A stretch of DNA of 6,077 nt from an uncultured Actinomycetes bacterium (lineage in GTDB: Bacteria > Actinomycetota > Coriobacteriia > Coriobacteriales > RUG844). The stretch covers positions 1 to 6,077 of the forward strand of contig OMSY01000089.1 in NCBI GenBank assembly GCA_900313875.1, in the 5' to 3' direction. The notes beneath the pieces were generated by a model that was not told the origin of the DNA, searched no databases, and saw nothing but the letters and a program-made list of their open reading frames with translations. A program made the position numbers and the translations under genes. Shown one piece after another: positions 1 to 5,954 of this stretch. Each line of letters starts with the position of its first letter. Position 1 is the stretch's first letter.

Positions 1-1
1 C

Positions 2-124
2 GACGCATTCGACGCCGCGATCAGGGAGTACACGGAACTCAAGAAACGCATTCCCGAACTTGAGGAACGCTGGCTCGAGCTCGAGGAGGAAGGCGAGCGT
101 ATCCTGAAGGAGCTGGGGAGATGA
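2..124 (+). CDS. C-terminal end of a probable ABC-F family ATPase (partial)
   Basis: Only the last 40 codons and the TGA stop are inside the window; the gene starts upstream. The visible peptide is strongly charged and helical (…REYTELKKRIPELEERWLEL…, then EEEGERILKELGR). It looks like one strand of a coiled coil with a Trp-Leu-x-Leu element near the end. ABC-F ATPases of the Uup/EttA type, soluble proteins that act on the ribosome, commonly end in such a coiled coil with a W-x-E/L-L motif. No ATPase motif is visible, so the family call rests on this tail alone; another coiled-coil protein is possible. The stop is followed by about 120 bases before the next gene, which suggests it ends its own transcription unit. 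Confidence 0.55.
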   Translation, partial: DAFDAAIREYTELKKRIPELEERWLELEEEGERILKELGR

Positions 125-156
125 CGGCCGCGGTGTCGGGTGGGTGTGGAACGTCG

Positions 157-191
157 GCTGTGGAACAGGGGTCGTAGCCCTGCCTCACAGC
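157..191 (+). terminator. Imperfect hairpin after the ABC-F-like gene; possible terminator or leader structure
   Basis: GCTGTG (157-162) pairs with CACAGC (186-191), and inside it CAGGG (166-170) pairs with CCCTG (178-182). The two stems are separated by a symmetric 3x3 internal loop and capped by a 7-base loop. No run of T follows, so this is not a classical intrinsic terminator. It could still be a GC-type terminator for the upstream gene or part of the 5' leader of the next operon. A second small hairpin lies downstream: CCCTTGG at 199-205 pairs with CCAGGGG at 210-216, with one T-G pair and a 4-base loop. Confidence 0.3.
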
Positions 192-233
192 CCGCTTGCC
201 CTTGGCAACCCAGGGGTCGACACCATGGAGATG

Positions 234-241
234 AGGAGGTG
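234..241 (+). promoter_or_regulatory. Strong Shine-Dalgarno site for the membrane protein at 247
   Basis: AGGAGGTG is a near-perfect anti-16S match, five bases before the ATG at 247. It fixes that start and argues against the overlapping ORF in another frame that would begin at GTG 144. I see no convincing -35/-10 pair in the gap 125-233, so the promoter itself is not located. Confidence 0.75.
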
Positions 242-246
242 GAGTC

Positions 247-597
247 ATGACGAGGATATCGAGCCGTATGGTGCTGCATATGTTGCGTTTCGTCTTCCTG
301 TGCACCTACCTGCTGTATTTCCTCGGCTTCATGGTATCGTTGCTGGGGTTGTCATTGCGTCTGGGTTTCCTCGCATCTTTCATCACGGCGCTCTCGCATT
401 ACACCTTCGAGTTCCTGCCGACGCTGCATGTCATCGTCACGCAGGGCAACTGCCATGTGACGTTCCTGGCGATCTTCCTTGCCTGCCTCTTCATCGAATG
501 GCGCATCTCCTGCCGTCTATACGCCCTGCAGGAGGATGGCGGCGCCAGTGCCGGGTCGGATGACATGCGTGCCCCGTCCCGCGCCCCGAGGGGGTGA
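247..597 (+). CDS. Small membrane protein of unknown function
   Basis: This 116-residue protein matches no family I recognise. Residues about 15-37 are a continuous hydrophobic stretch (FVFLCTYLLYFLGFMVSLLG…). A second, less clean hydrophobic region covers about 39-65, and a third covers about 69-84 (CHVTFLAIFLACLFIEW). Two or three membrane helices are therefore likely. The last 25 residues are polar, rich in Gly, Asp, Pro and Arg, and probably exposed. The N-terminus (MTRISSRM) is basic without an obvious cleavage site. The ATG is backed by AGGAGGTG at ideal spacing, and third codon positions are G/C-rich as in its neighbours, so it is very likely a real gene. Its TGA overlaps the GTG start of the site-2 protease (GTGA at 594-597), implying coupled translation. 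A role linked to that protease is inference only. Confidence 0.75.
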   Translation: MTRISSRMVLHMLRFVFLCTYLLYFLGFMVSLLGLSLRLGFLASFITALSHYTFEFLPTLHVIVTQGNCHVTFLAIFLACLFIEWRISCRLYALQEDGGASAGSDDMRAPSRAPRG

Positions 598-1376
598 GTT
601 TCCTGTCCAACGCAACGTTTTCCAAGATGCTCGTCAACCTGATCGTCGTCGCCCTCGTGATGTTCTCCATCGTCCTCCACGAGATCGGGCATGGATTTGC
701 GGCCCTGCGCATGGGGGACAACACCGCGAAGCGCATGGGGCGGCTGTCGCCCAACCCCCTGAAGCATCTCGACCCCTTCGGCTCGGTGCTCCTGCCCCTC
801 ATGCTCGCATTCTCCGGTGCTCCCATCATCGGGTTCGCGAAACCGGTACCCTATGACCCCAGGAACCTTCGCAACCGCAAGGTGGGGGAGGTGGTCGTCG
901 GTCTCGCGGGGCCCGTGACGAACCTCCTTCTTGCACTCATCGGTGCTGCGCTCGCATATGCATCGAGGCATCTGTTCCTGTGCTCCTCGCAGCTGGGATA
1001 CTGGACATGGCAGGTCTGCGCCTATTTCGTGCAGGTCAACCTGCTCCTGATGTTCTTCAACCTCATCCCCCTGCCTCCGCTCGATGGCTCCTCGCTCATC
1101 GCCCCGCTGCTTCCCGACAAGCATCTCAAGACCTACTATCAGGTCGAGCGTTACAGCATGCCCGTGCTCATCATCATCCTGATCGTGCTTCCCTGGTTCC
1201 TTCATATCGACCCGGTCGGTTGGTATCTCGAGAACACGGCGTACAGGGTTGCGAACGTCCTGCTCGGGTTGACAGGGTATGCGCATACGGGTTATCTGGC
1301 GAGCGTGTGCGCCCTGGCCGCTGTGGTCATGCGCGGTCCATGCGGACGTGGTGATGACGCGAGGGGAGACCGGTAG
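594..1376 (+). CDS. Site-2 protease family (M50) intramembrane zinc metalloprotease
   Basis: A 260-residue integral membrane protein with the full set of M50 signatures. HEIGH at 29-33 sits in the first membrane helix (two zinc-binding His and the catalytic Glu). NPLKHLDPFGS at 54-64 is the family's NP…D-P-G block, and a GFAKPVPYDPRNLRN stretch starts at 80. GPVTN is at 106-110. NLIPLPPLDG at 156-165 supplies the third zinc ligand, Asp164. Further hydrophobic helices lie near 65-80, 100-122, 141-157 and 188-206. The family cleaves substrates within the membrane, often releasing regulators; no substrate can be read here. There is no PDZ domain, so it belongs to the short class often found beside scpA. 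The start is GTG 594, overlapping the previous stop. The purine run at 588-593 is unusually close to it, so initiation probably relies on coupling; ATG 627 is a weaker alternative that would still keep HEIGH. Confidence 0.92.
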   Translation: MSFLSNATFSKMLVNLIVVALVMFSIVLHEIGHGFAALRMGDNTAKRMGRLSPNPLKHLDPFGSVLLPLMLAFSGAPIIGFAKPVPYDPRNLRNRKVGEVVVGLAGPVTNLLLALIGAALAYASRHLFLCSSQLGYWTWQVCAYFVQVNLLLMFFNLIPLPPLDGSSLIAPLLPDKHLKTYYQVERYSMPVLIIILIVLPWFLHIDPVGWYLENTAYRVANVLLGLTGYAHTGYLASVCALAAVVMRGPCGRGDDARGDR

Positions 1377-2186
1377 ATGTCGTATCGTGTGAGAACCGAT
1401 GCGTTCGAGGGTCCCTTCGACCTGCTCCTCCACCTCGTCACCCATCAGAAGGTCGACATCGGTGCGATCTCGCTCGTCGAGATCGTCGACCAGTACCTCG
1501 CCTACGTTGACCGCATGGCCGACCTCGACCTCGATGTCGCGAGTGATTTCCTGCTCGTCGCATCGCAGCTCCTGCAGATCAAGGCGATGTCCCTCCTGCC
1601 CGAGGAGGAACCGGAGTCGGCATCCGATGAAGAGGAGCTTCCCCTGGAGGAGGCGCGTGAGGTGCTGATAGGCCGCCTGCTCGTCTATCAGCAGTTCCGC
1701 TCCGCGGCACATGCCCTGCGGACGCGCCTCGAGAACGAGTCCCGCATGCACCCGCGTAACGCAGGGTTGGAGGAGCGCTTCCTCAACCTCATGCCTGATT
1801 ACCTTGAGGGGGTCACCCTGAACGGGCTCGGTATCATCTGCGCGGAACTCGCCATGCGACGTGACATATTCCTGCTGGAAGCCGAGCATATCGCGGCCAT
1901 GCCCATCCCGCTCGAGCTCAGGGTCAATGCCGTCCTCGATACCGTCAGACGGGAGGGGTCCTCGACGTTCCGGCAGCTGCTCGACGGTCAGGATGACCCG
2001 GGGATCCTTGTCGCGACGTTCCTCGCCTTCCTGGAGCTCTACAAGCGGCAGGCGGTGGACCTGCATCAGGATGCACGGTTCGGGGACATAGGGATCACCT
2101 ATCTCAGGGAGCCGGTCGAAGCATCGCCTGTGCAGGGGGCAGGTGGGGGCACGGGTTCCGATGACATCCAAGGAGGAAATGCATGA
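1377..2186 (+). CDS. scpA: Segregation and condensation protein A (kleisin of the SMC complex)
   Basis: ScpA is the kleisin subunit that bridges the heads of the SMC dimer and binds ScpB in the bacterial condensin complex on the nucleoid. The 269-residue product has the hallmark N-terminus FEGPFDLLLHL (10-20), which contacts the SMC neck. FLLVASQLLQIKAMSLLP (58-75) is the other conserved block. An acidic linker follows at about 76-93. The C-terminal winged helix that binds the SMC head lies around residues 180-245 (…ELRVNAVLDTVRREGSSTFRQLL…). Residues after about 245 form a Gly/Asp-rich tail beyond the usual fold. ATG 1377 directly abuts the protease stop, with GAGGGGAG at 1361-1368 at good spacing. 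The end overlaps scpB by ATGA. Confidence 0.95.
   Translation: MSYRVRTDAFEGPFDLLLHLVTHQKVDIGAISLVEIVDQYLAYVDRMADLDLDVASDFLLVASQLLQIKAMSLLPEEEPESASDEEELPLEEAREVLIGRLLVYQQFRSAAHALRTRLENESRMHPRNAGLEERFLNLMPDYLEGVTLNGLGIICAELAMRRDIFLLEAEHIAAMPIPLELRVNAVLDTVRREGSSTFRQLLDGQDDPGILVATFLAFLELYKRQAVDLHQDARFGDIGITYLREPVEASPVQGAGGGTGSDDIQGGNA
2171..2178 (+). promoter_or_regulatory. Shine-Dalgarno site for scpB inside the scpA end
   Basis: AGGAGGAA lies within the last codons of scpA, with its AGGAGG core six bases before the scpB ATG at 2183. Together with the ATGA overlap it fixes the scpB start and supports coupled, roughly stoichiometric synthesis of ScpA and ScpB. Confidence 0.75.
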
Positions 2187-2926
2187 ACGACAGGGACAAC
2201 GAGCGCATCGACCTCCTCGACCTGCCCTTCGACCTCGAGGCAGCGCTCGAGGCGCTTCTTTTCGTGTCCGACGAACCCGTCACGGCGCTCACCCTTGCAG
2301 ATATCATCGGCATCGCCCCCTCACGGGTCGAGGAGGCCCTGCGCAGCCTCTCCGATTCGCTTCATGAGCGTGGAGCAGGTATCCAGCTGCGTGAGGTCGC
2401 CGGTGGCTGGCGCCTGTACTCGCATCCTGCATTCCATGCGCTCATCGAGAAGTATGTCCTGTCCTGGGACACGCACAAGCTCTCGCAGGCCGCGCTCGAG
2501 GCGCTGGCCGTGGTGGCCTACCATCAACCGGTCGCACGGAGCGGCATCAGCGCCATCAGGGGCGTCAACAGCGATGGGGTCGTCTCATCCCTGACGGAGA
2601 AGGGCCTCATCCGCCCCTCCGGGCGCGAGCGGCGTCCCGGGGGCGCGGTGCTCTACGTGACGACCAATGCCTTCCTGGAGAGGTTCGGCCTCAACAGCCT
2701 CGACGACCTGCCTCCCATCGAGGACTTCGCTCCTGATGAGGAGAGCAGGCGGCTCATACGCGAGCGACTCGGAGCGGGGTCGCTTTCCGGCGTCAACGAA
2801 GGACCCAAGGAGATCCAGGAGGAGCTCGGTTTCGATGAGGGCGATGAGGTGACGTCTGAGGCCGACGGGTCCGGGCAGGCATCCGGACCGGGTGTGCCTG
2901 ATGGGGGAACGGAGGCTGATGCATGA
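2183..2926 (+). CDS. scpB: Segregation and condensation protein B
   Basis: ScpB is a dimer of tandem winged-helix domains that binds the kleisin ScpA and tunes SMC ATPase and DNA loading. The first winged helix opens with ALEALLFVSDEPVT (21-34). The second contains LSQAALEALAVVAYHQP (100-116) and IRGVNSDGV (125-133). FGLNSLDDLPP (168-178) closes the conserved core; all of these are diagnostic. The core ends near residue 180. The remaining residues, about 65, are acidic and Gly-rich and look disordered, making this 247-residue protein longer than the usual ScpB of about 180-200. The start ATG overlaps the scpA stop, and the stop overlaps the rluB start through the same ATGA arrangement. Confidence 0.95.
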   Translation: MNDRDNERIDLLDLPFDLEAALEALLFVSDEPVTALTLADIIGIAPSRVEEALRSLSDSLHERGAGIQLREVAGGWRLYSHPAFHALIEKYVLSWDTHKLSQAALEALAVVAYHQPVARSGISAIRGVNSDGVVSSLTEKGLIRPSGRERRPGGAVLYVTTNAFLERFGLNSLDDLPPIEDFAPDEESRRLIRERLGAGSLSGVNEGPKEIQEELGFDEGDEVTSEADGSGQASGPGVPDGGTEADA

Positions 2927-3759
2927 CCGCTCCGCGAGAAGACGGGTCCGCTGCCGTCCCGACGGGTTCATCCAGGTCCTCGGAGCCGTCCGTGCCCCGT
3001 GAGGAGCGCGTCGTTCCCATGCGCCTGCAGAAGTTCCTCGCCCGTGCCGGCGTGGCCTCGCGACGGAAGTCCGAGGACCTCATGACCGCTGGTCGCGTAC
3101 GGGTGAACGGTATCGTCGTGACGGAGCTCGGAAGCAGGGTCGACCCCCGCGTCGACGTGGTCACGGTCGACGGCAAGGTCGTGCATCACGGTGATGGGCA
3201 TGCCTACCTCATGCTCAACAAGCCTGCGGGGTTCGTCACGACCATGCGCGATCCCGGCAACAGGCCGGACATGCGTGCGCTTGTTCCTTGGAAGCAGTAC
3301 CCTGGGTTGTATCCTGTGGGGCGGCTCGACCGGGATACCACGGGGTTGCTCCTGTTCACCACCGACGGTGAGATGGGCAACCGCCTGCTCCATCCTTCCC
3401 ATCATGTCCCCAAGACCTACGAGGCGGTCGTCGAGGGACGTGTGGTGGACAGTGCGCTCGACCCCCTGCGCGAGGGGATACTCATCACGCGGCATGCTGC
3501 GGAGGAGGCCTATGCGCGTCCGTGCGCCCCGGCTCAGGTCGAGTTGCTCTCCTCCGGACCGACCTCGAGGGTCCGCTGCACCATCGCCGAGGGGCGGCAT
3601 CGGCAGGTCCGGTACATGTTCGGCGAGATCGGTCATCCGGTCCTCTCCCTGGCACGCATCTCCTTCGGTCCGCTGACCCTCGGCGATCTGGAGGAAGGCT
3701 GCTGGCGCGAGCTTACCGATAGCGAGGTCTCGATGCTCAAGCGCGCGTCCGATTGGTGA
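2923..3759 (+). CDS. rluB: 23S rRNA pseudouridine synthase, RsuA/RluB family
   Basis: This enzyme isomerises a specific uridine of ribosomal RNA to pseudouridine. The characterised RluB acts on U2605 of 23S rRNA (E. coli numbering); assigning that target here is by family and by the scpAB-rluB order. The S4 RNA-binding domain covers about residues 33-75 (MRLQKFLARAGVASRRKSED…). The catalytic domain follows: LNKPAGFVTT (98-107), then GRLDRDTTGLL (133-143) with presumed catalytic Asp136. KTYEAVV starts at 164 and EGRHRQVRYMF spans 223-233. The ATG overlaps the scpB stop with GGAGG (2911-2915) seven bases upstream. Residues 1-32 are a Ser/Pro/Arg-rich extension absent from the minimal family, and Met33 (ATG 3019) is a possible alternative start with a GAGGAG 12 bases upstream. 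RsuA or RluE function is less likely but not excluded. Confidence 0.9.
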   Translation: MTAPREDGSAAVPTGSSRSSEPSVPREERVVPMRLQKFLARAGVASRRKSEDLMTAGRVRVNGIVVTELGSRVDPRVDVVTVDGKVVHHGDGHAYLMLNKPAGFVTTMRDPGNRPDMRALVPWKQYPGLYPVGRLDRDTTGLLLFTTDGEMGNRLLHPSHHVPKTYEAVVEGRVVDSALDPLREGILITRHAAEEAYARPCAPAQVELLSSGPTSRVRCTIAEGRHRQVRYMFGEIGHPVLSLARISFGPLTLGDLEEGCWRELTDSEVSMLKRASDW

Positions 3760-3786
3760 TAGACTGCAGCCAGCTGGTCATCCGAC

Positions 3787-3793
3787 AGGAAGG
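3787..3793 (+). promoter_or_regulatory. Shine-Dalgarno site setting the histidine phosphatase start
   Basis: AGGAAGG lies seven bases before ATG 3801 and selects it over the in-frame TTG 3753 and GTG 3756, which have no Shine-Dalgarno match upstream. GTG 3756 would overlap the rluB stop as GTGA, an arrangement used elsewhere in this run, so it cannot be wholly dismissed. Confidence 0.65.
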
Positions 3794-3800
3794 CTGTACG

Positions 3801-4445
3801 ATGGATCCACATGGGTATACCTCCGGTTTCTCGCGCAACGGGCATCTGCTCCTCATGCGCCATCCGCAGACCGTCGCCAACGAGGGCCATTATTACCTCG
3901 GGCAGCTGAACGCCCCTCTCACGGAGCTGGGCGTCGAGCAGTGTGCCCGTGCCATCGCCGGCATCATCTCCTGGAAGCCGGACCGCATCATCACCTCACC
4001 GCTCGACCGGTGCCGCGCGATCGCGGAACCCGCCGCTTCCGAGCTATCCTGTCCGATCACGGTCGATGACCGTATCGGCGAACTTGATTTCGGTCCGATA
4101 GAGGGCAAGTCGACCGCCGAGATATACGAAGCGGGTCTGCCCCTCCCCTGGGGTGACCATGCAGACGACTGGCCGGTCGAGGGCGCTGAGTCCATGGAGC
4201 ATTTCCGCGCGCGTCTTGCCGAGGCTGCGTCCAGCTTCGCCGCGCTCGATGGCAGGACGGCCATCGTCTCCCATGGGGGGTCCATCCGGGGGATGCTCTC
4301 CCATTGGCTCTCCGTTCCCGGTCAGCATATGTGGCAGATCACGCTCGCCAACGTGCATTCCGCGCTGGTCAGCGTGGAGGACCACGAAACCGTCTATCTG
4401 GAGCGACTCGGCCTCTCTCCCGAGCAGCTCGGGGAATTCGTCTGA
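3801..4445 (+). CDS. Histidine phosphatase superfamily protein (phosphoglycerate mutase-like)
   Basis: A soluble 214-residue protein of the branch that transfers phosphate through a histidine. The signature LLLMRHPQT ends at residue 24; His21 is the presumed phosphorylated residue, next to Arg20. The family usually reads R-H-G here, so Pro22 is a deviation. PLTELG follows near 39-44, and TSPLDRC, with a phosphate-binding Arg at 70, is a normal family block. GELDFG at 93-98 provides the likely acid/base Glu94, and SHGG at 157-160 holds the second catalytic histidine His158. Thus all catalytic residues are present. The substrate cannot be told: phosphoglycerate mutase, alpha-ribazole phosphatase (CobC) and broad-specificity phosphatases share these motifs, and no cobalamin genes are nearby. 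It sits 41 bases after rluB and 17 before cmk, probably in the same operon. Confidence 0.88.
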   Translation: MDPHGYTSGFSRNGHLLLMRHPQTVANEGHYYLGQLNAPLTELGVEQCARAIAGIISWKPDRIITSPLDRCRAIAEPAASELSCPITVDDRIGELDFGPIEGKSTAEIYEAGLPLPWGDHADDWPVEGAESMEHFRARLAEAASSFAALDGRTAIVSHGGSIRGMLSHWLSVPGQHMWQITLANVHSALVSVEDHETVYLERLGLSPEQLGEFV

Positions 4446-4450
4446 CATCT

Positions 4451-4457
4451 GGAGGTG
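4451..4457 (+). promoter_or_regulatory. Shine-Dalgarno site setting the GTG start of cmk
   Basis: GGAGGTG lies five bases before GTG 4463. The open frame runs upstream to about 4304 through the phosphatase gene, but this site, plus the fact that Cmk proteins begin just before the I-A-I-D-G-P-A-G-S-G-K-S-T loop, places the start at 4463. A GTG at 4457 overlaps the site and is unlikely. Confidence 0.75.
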
Positions 4458-4462
4458 TGTCT

Positions 4463-5125
4463 GTGATCATCGCGATCGATGGACCTGCTGGAAGCGGCAA
4501 GTCGACCGTTGCACGTCAGGTAGCCGACCGATTGGGGTTCCAGTACCTGGACACCGGTGCGATGTACCGTGCCGTCGCATACCGTGCTCTCGAGGAAGGG
4601 GTTTCCCTCGATGACGAGCCGGCTCTCGCCCGGATCGCCGGGAGCGAGCCGATCGCGTTCGGCGAGTCCGGTCCCGGGACGGTGAGCATCGCGGGCCGCG
4701 ATGTCACGCATGAGATCCGGACCGCGCAGACGGATCGGGCGGTCAGCCCGGTCTCCGCATGGCCTGCGGTTCGCCGTGCGCTCACGGACCAGCAGCGCGG
4801 TTATGGTCGCAGCCATGACATCGTCATGGAGGGACGTGACATCGGTACGGTGGTCTTCCCCGACGCCGACCTCAAGGTGTTCCTCACGGCACGCCCCGAG
4901 GTCCGTGCGCACCGTCGGGGCCTGCAGAACGCTCGGCGTGGGGTGGGGGAGACGGACGAGGCGCTTCTGCTCGCCTCCATTCTCGAGCGCGATGACAGGG
5001 ATGCCTCGCGTTCGGCTGCCCCGCTTGCGAAAGCCGAGGATGCCGTCGAGGTGGACACCTCCGATATGACCCTCGATGAGGTGATCGCATGTATCGTGGA
5101 CCTTGCAACCGGGGAAAGGCCATAG
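4463..5125 (+). CDS. cmk: Cytidylate kinase
   Basis: Cmk phosphorylates CMP and dCMP with ATP to CDP and dCDP, serving nucleotide salvage and the recycling of CMP released by phospholipid synthesis and RNA turnover. The 220-residue length fits the bacterial family. It opens with the P-loop GPAGSGKST (7-15), followed by YLDTGAMYRAVAY (28-40) of the nucleoside-binding region. IRTAQTDRAVSPVSA (85-99) and PAVRRAL (101-107) belong to the CMP-binding insert typical of Cmk. GRDIGTVVFPDADLKVFLTA (124-143) is the strongest diagnostic block. An Arg-rich lid (RPEVRAHRRG) and the RDDRDASR segment follow. The start is GTG 4463. The gene is followed by plsC after 7 bases if ATG 5133 is the start, an order also common in Firmicutes. 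Confidence 0.95.
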   Translation: MIIAIDGPAGSGKSTVARQVADRLGFQYLDTGAMYRAVAYRALEEGVSLDDEPALARIAGSEPIAFGESGPGTVSIAGRDVTHEIRTAQTDRAVSPVSAWPAVRRALTDQQRGYGRSHDIVMEGRDIGTVVFPDADLKVFLTARPEVRAHRRGLQNARRGVGETDEALLLASILERDDRDASRSAAPLAKAEDAVEVDTSDMTLDEVIACIVDLATGERP

Positions 5126-5132
5126 GTTCGTG

Positions 5133-5954
5133 ATGACATCTGATGAGTCCATCCGGCAGGATGACGGAGCCAAGGATGCCGAGGGTGGGAAGATGGTCCA
5201 GAGCACATCCAGACACCACCTCATCCGTCCCTACGAGGACTTCTTCGACCGTCCTCTCAAGGGTCCCGAGCGGGGTGTGAGGATCTTCCCATGGATCGCC
5301 TACGTGCTCGTGACCATCTATCTCAAGGTCTTCCACCGTGTGAGGGTGGAGGGTAGGGAGAACCTCGGCCTGCTTCCCGAGGGAACGGCTGCCATCGTCT
5401 CGGGGAACCATACCTCGTACCTCGATCCCATCCTCCTCGTCTGGGCGTTCAAGCTCAACATCAGGTTCATCGCCAAGGAAGAGCTGTTCGAGCACAGGGT
5501 TCTCCGCGGTCTGCTCGCGCGTCTCGGGTCGTTTCCCATCAAGCGCGAGACCGCTGACCGCTCCGCAATCCGGCGCTCTCTCGCCTCGCTTGCCCGCGGC
5601 GAGCATCTGGGCATCTTCCCCGAGGGGACGCGCATCCGTCATGAGGGGCAGGTCCCCACGTACCATGCAGGTGTCGCGCTCATCGCCCGGATGGCCAAGG
5701 TGCCCGTCATCCCCGTCGGCATCCAGGGAGCCGACCGTGTCAAACCGGTGGGTTCGAAACTGTTCCGTTTCCCCAAGATCGTCATCCGTATCGGCAAGCC
5801 GGTCTGGTGCGAGGAATTCGACGGCTACCCGCGCAAGCAACGTGGTGAGATCATGACGGACGAGCTCATGGCGATGAGCTATGCCCTGAGGGATGGGGTT
5901 CCCTTCGAGCGGGTCGGGCAGGATGGGGGCACCGATGGTGGAGCGCATGCATGA
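5133..5954 (+). CDS. plsC: 1-acyl-sn-glycerol-3-phosphate acyltransferase (PlsC/LPLAT family)
   Basis: The family acylates lysophosphatidic acid to phosphatidic acid at the inner face of the membrane. Numbered from ATG 5133 (273 residues), a hydrophobic stretch at about 51-67 (IFPWIAYVLVTIYLKVF) can anchor the protein. The catalytic NHTSYLD (92-98) carries the His-x4-Asp pair (His93, Asp98). FPIKRE is at 134-139 and FPEGTR, the glycerophosphate-binding block, at 162-167. VPVIPVG (190-196) completes the four LPLAT motifs. The start is uncertain: ATG 5133 has only a weak ribosome site, whereas ATG 5193 is preceded by GAGGGTGGGA and would give a 253-residue protein lacking a polar N-terminus. 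Both leave all motifs intact. Acyl-donor type and exact substrate are not readable; it may be one of several paralogues. Confidence 0.9.
   Translation: MTSDESIRQDDGAKDAEGGKMVQSTSRHHLIRPYEDFFDRPLKGPERGVRIFPWIAYVLVTIYLKVFHRVRVEGRENLGLLPEGTAAIVSGNHTSYLDPILLVWAFKLNIRFIAKEELFEHRVLRGLLARLGSFPIKRETADRSAIRRSLASLARGEHLGIFPEGTRIRHEGQVPTYHAGVALIARMAKVPVIPVGIQGADRVKPVGSKLFRFPKIVIRIGKPVWCEEFDGYPRKQRGEIMTDELMAMSYALRDGVPFERVGQDGGTDGGAHA

Noticed and set aside
144..563. A 139-codon + strand frame starting at GTG 144
   Set aside because: It overlaps the 247-597 gene in another frame, has no good ribosome site, and its translation is His/Pro/Arg-rich as expected for a shadow. The AGGAGGTG site serves ATG 247 instead.
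399..2171. A 590-codon open frame on the minus strand opposite the protease and scpA
   Set aside because: It lies antisense to two genes with unmistakable family motifs. Its translation is rich in His, Arg, Glu and Asp without domains, and long antisense frames are common in GC-rich genes with biased third positions.
3770..3777. CCAGCTGG palindrome in the rluB-phosphatase gap as an operator
   Set aside because: Eight-base palindromes of this kind arise often in GC-rich DNA. No promoter elements or second copy accompany it.
4304..4462. Upstream extension of cmk by 53 codons
   Set aside because: It lies inside the phosphatase gene in another frame, and Cmk proteins start just before the P-loop. 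GGAGGTG at 4451-4457 marks GTG 4463.
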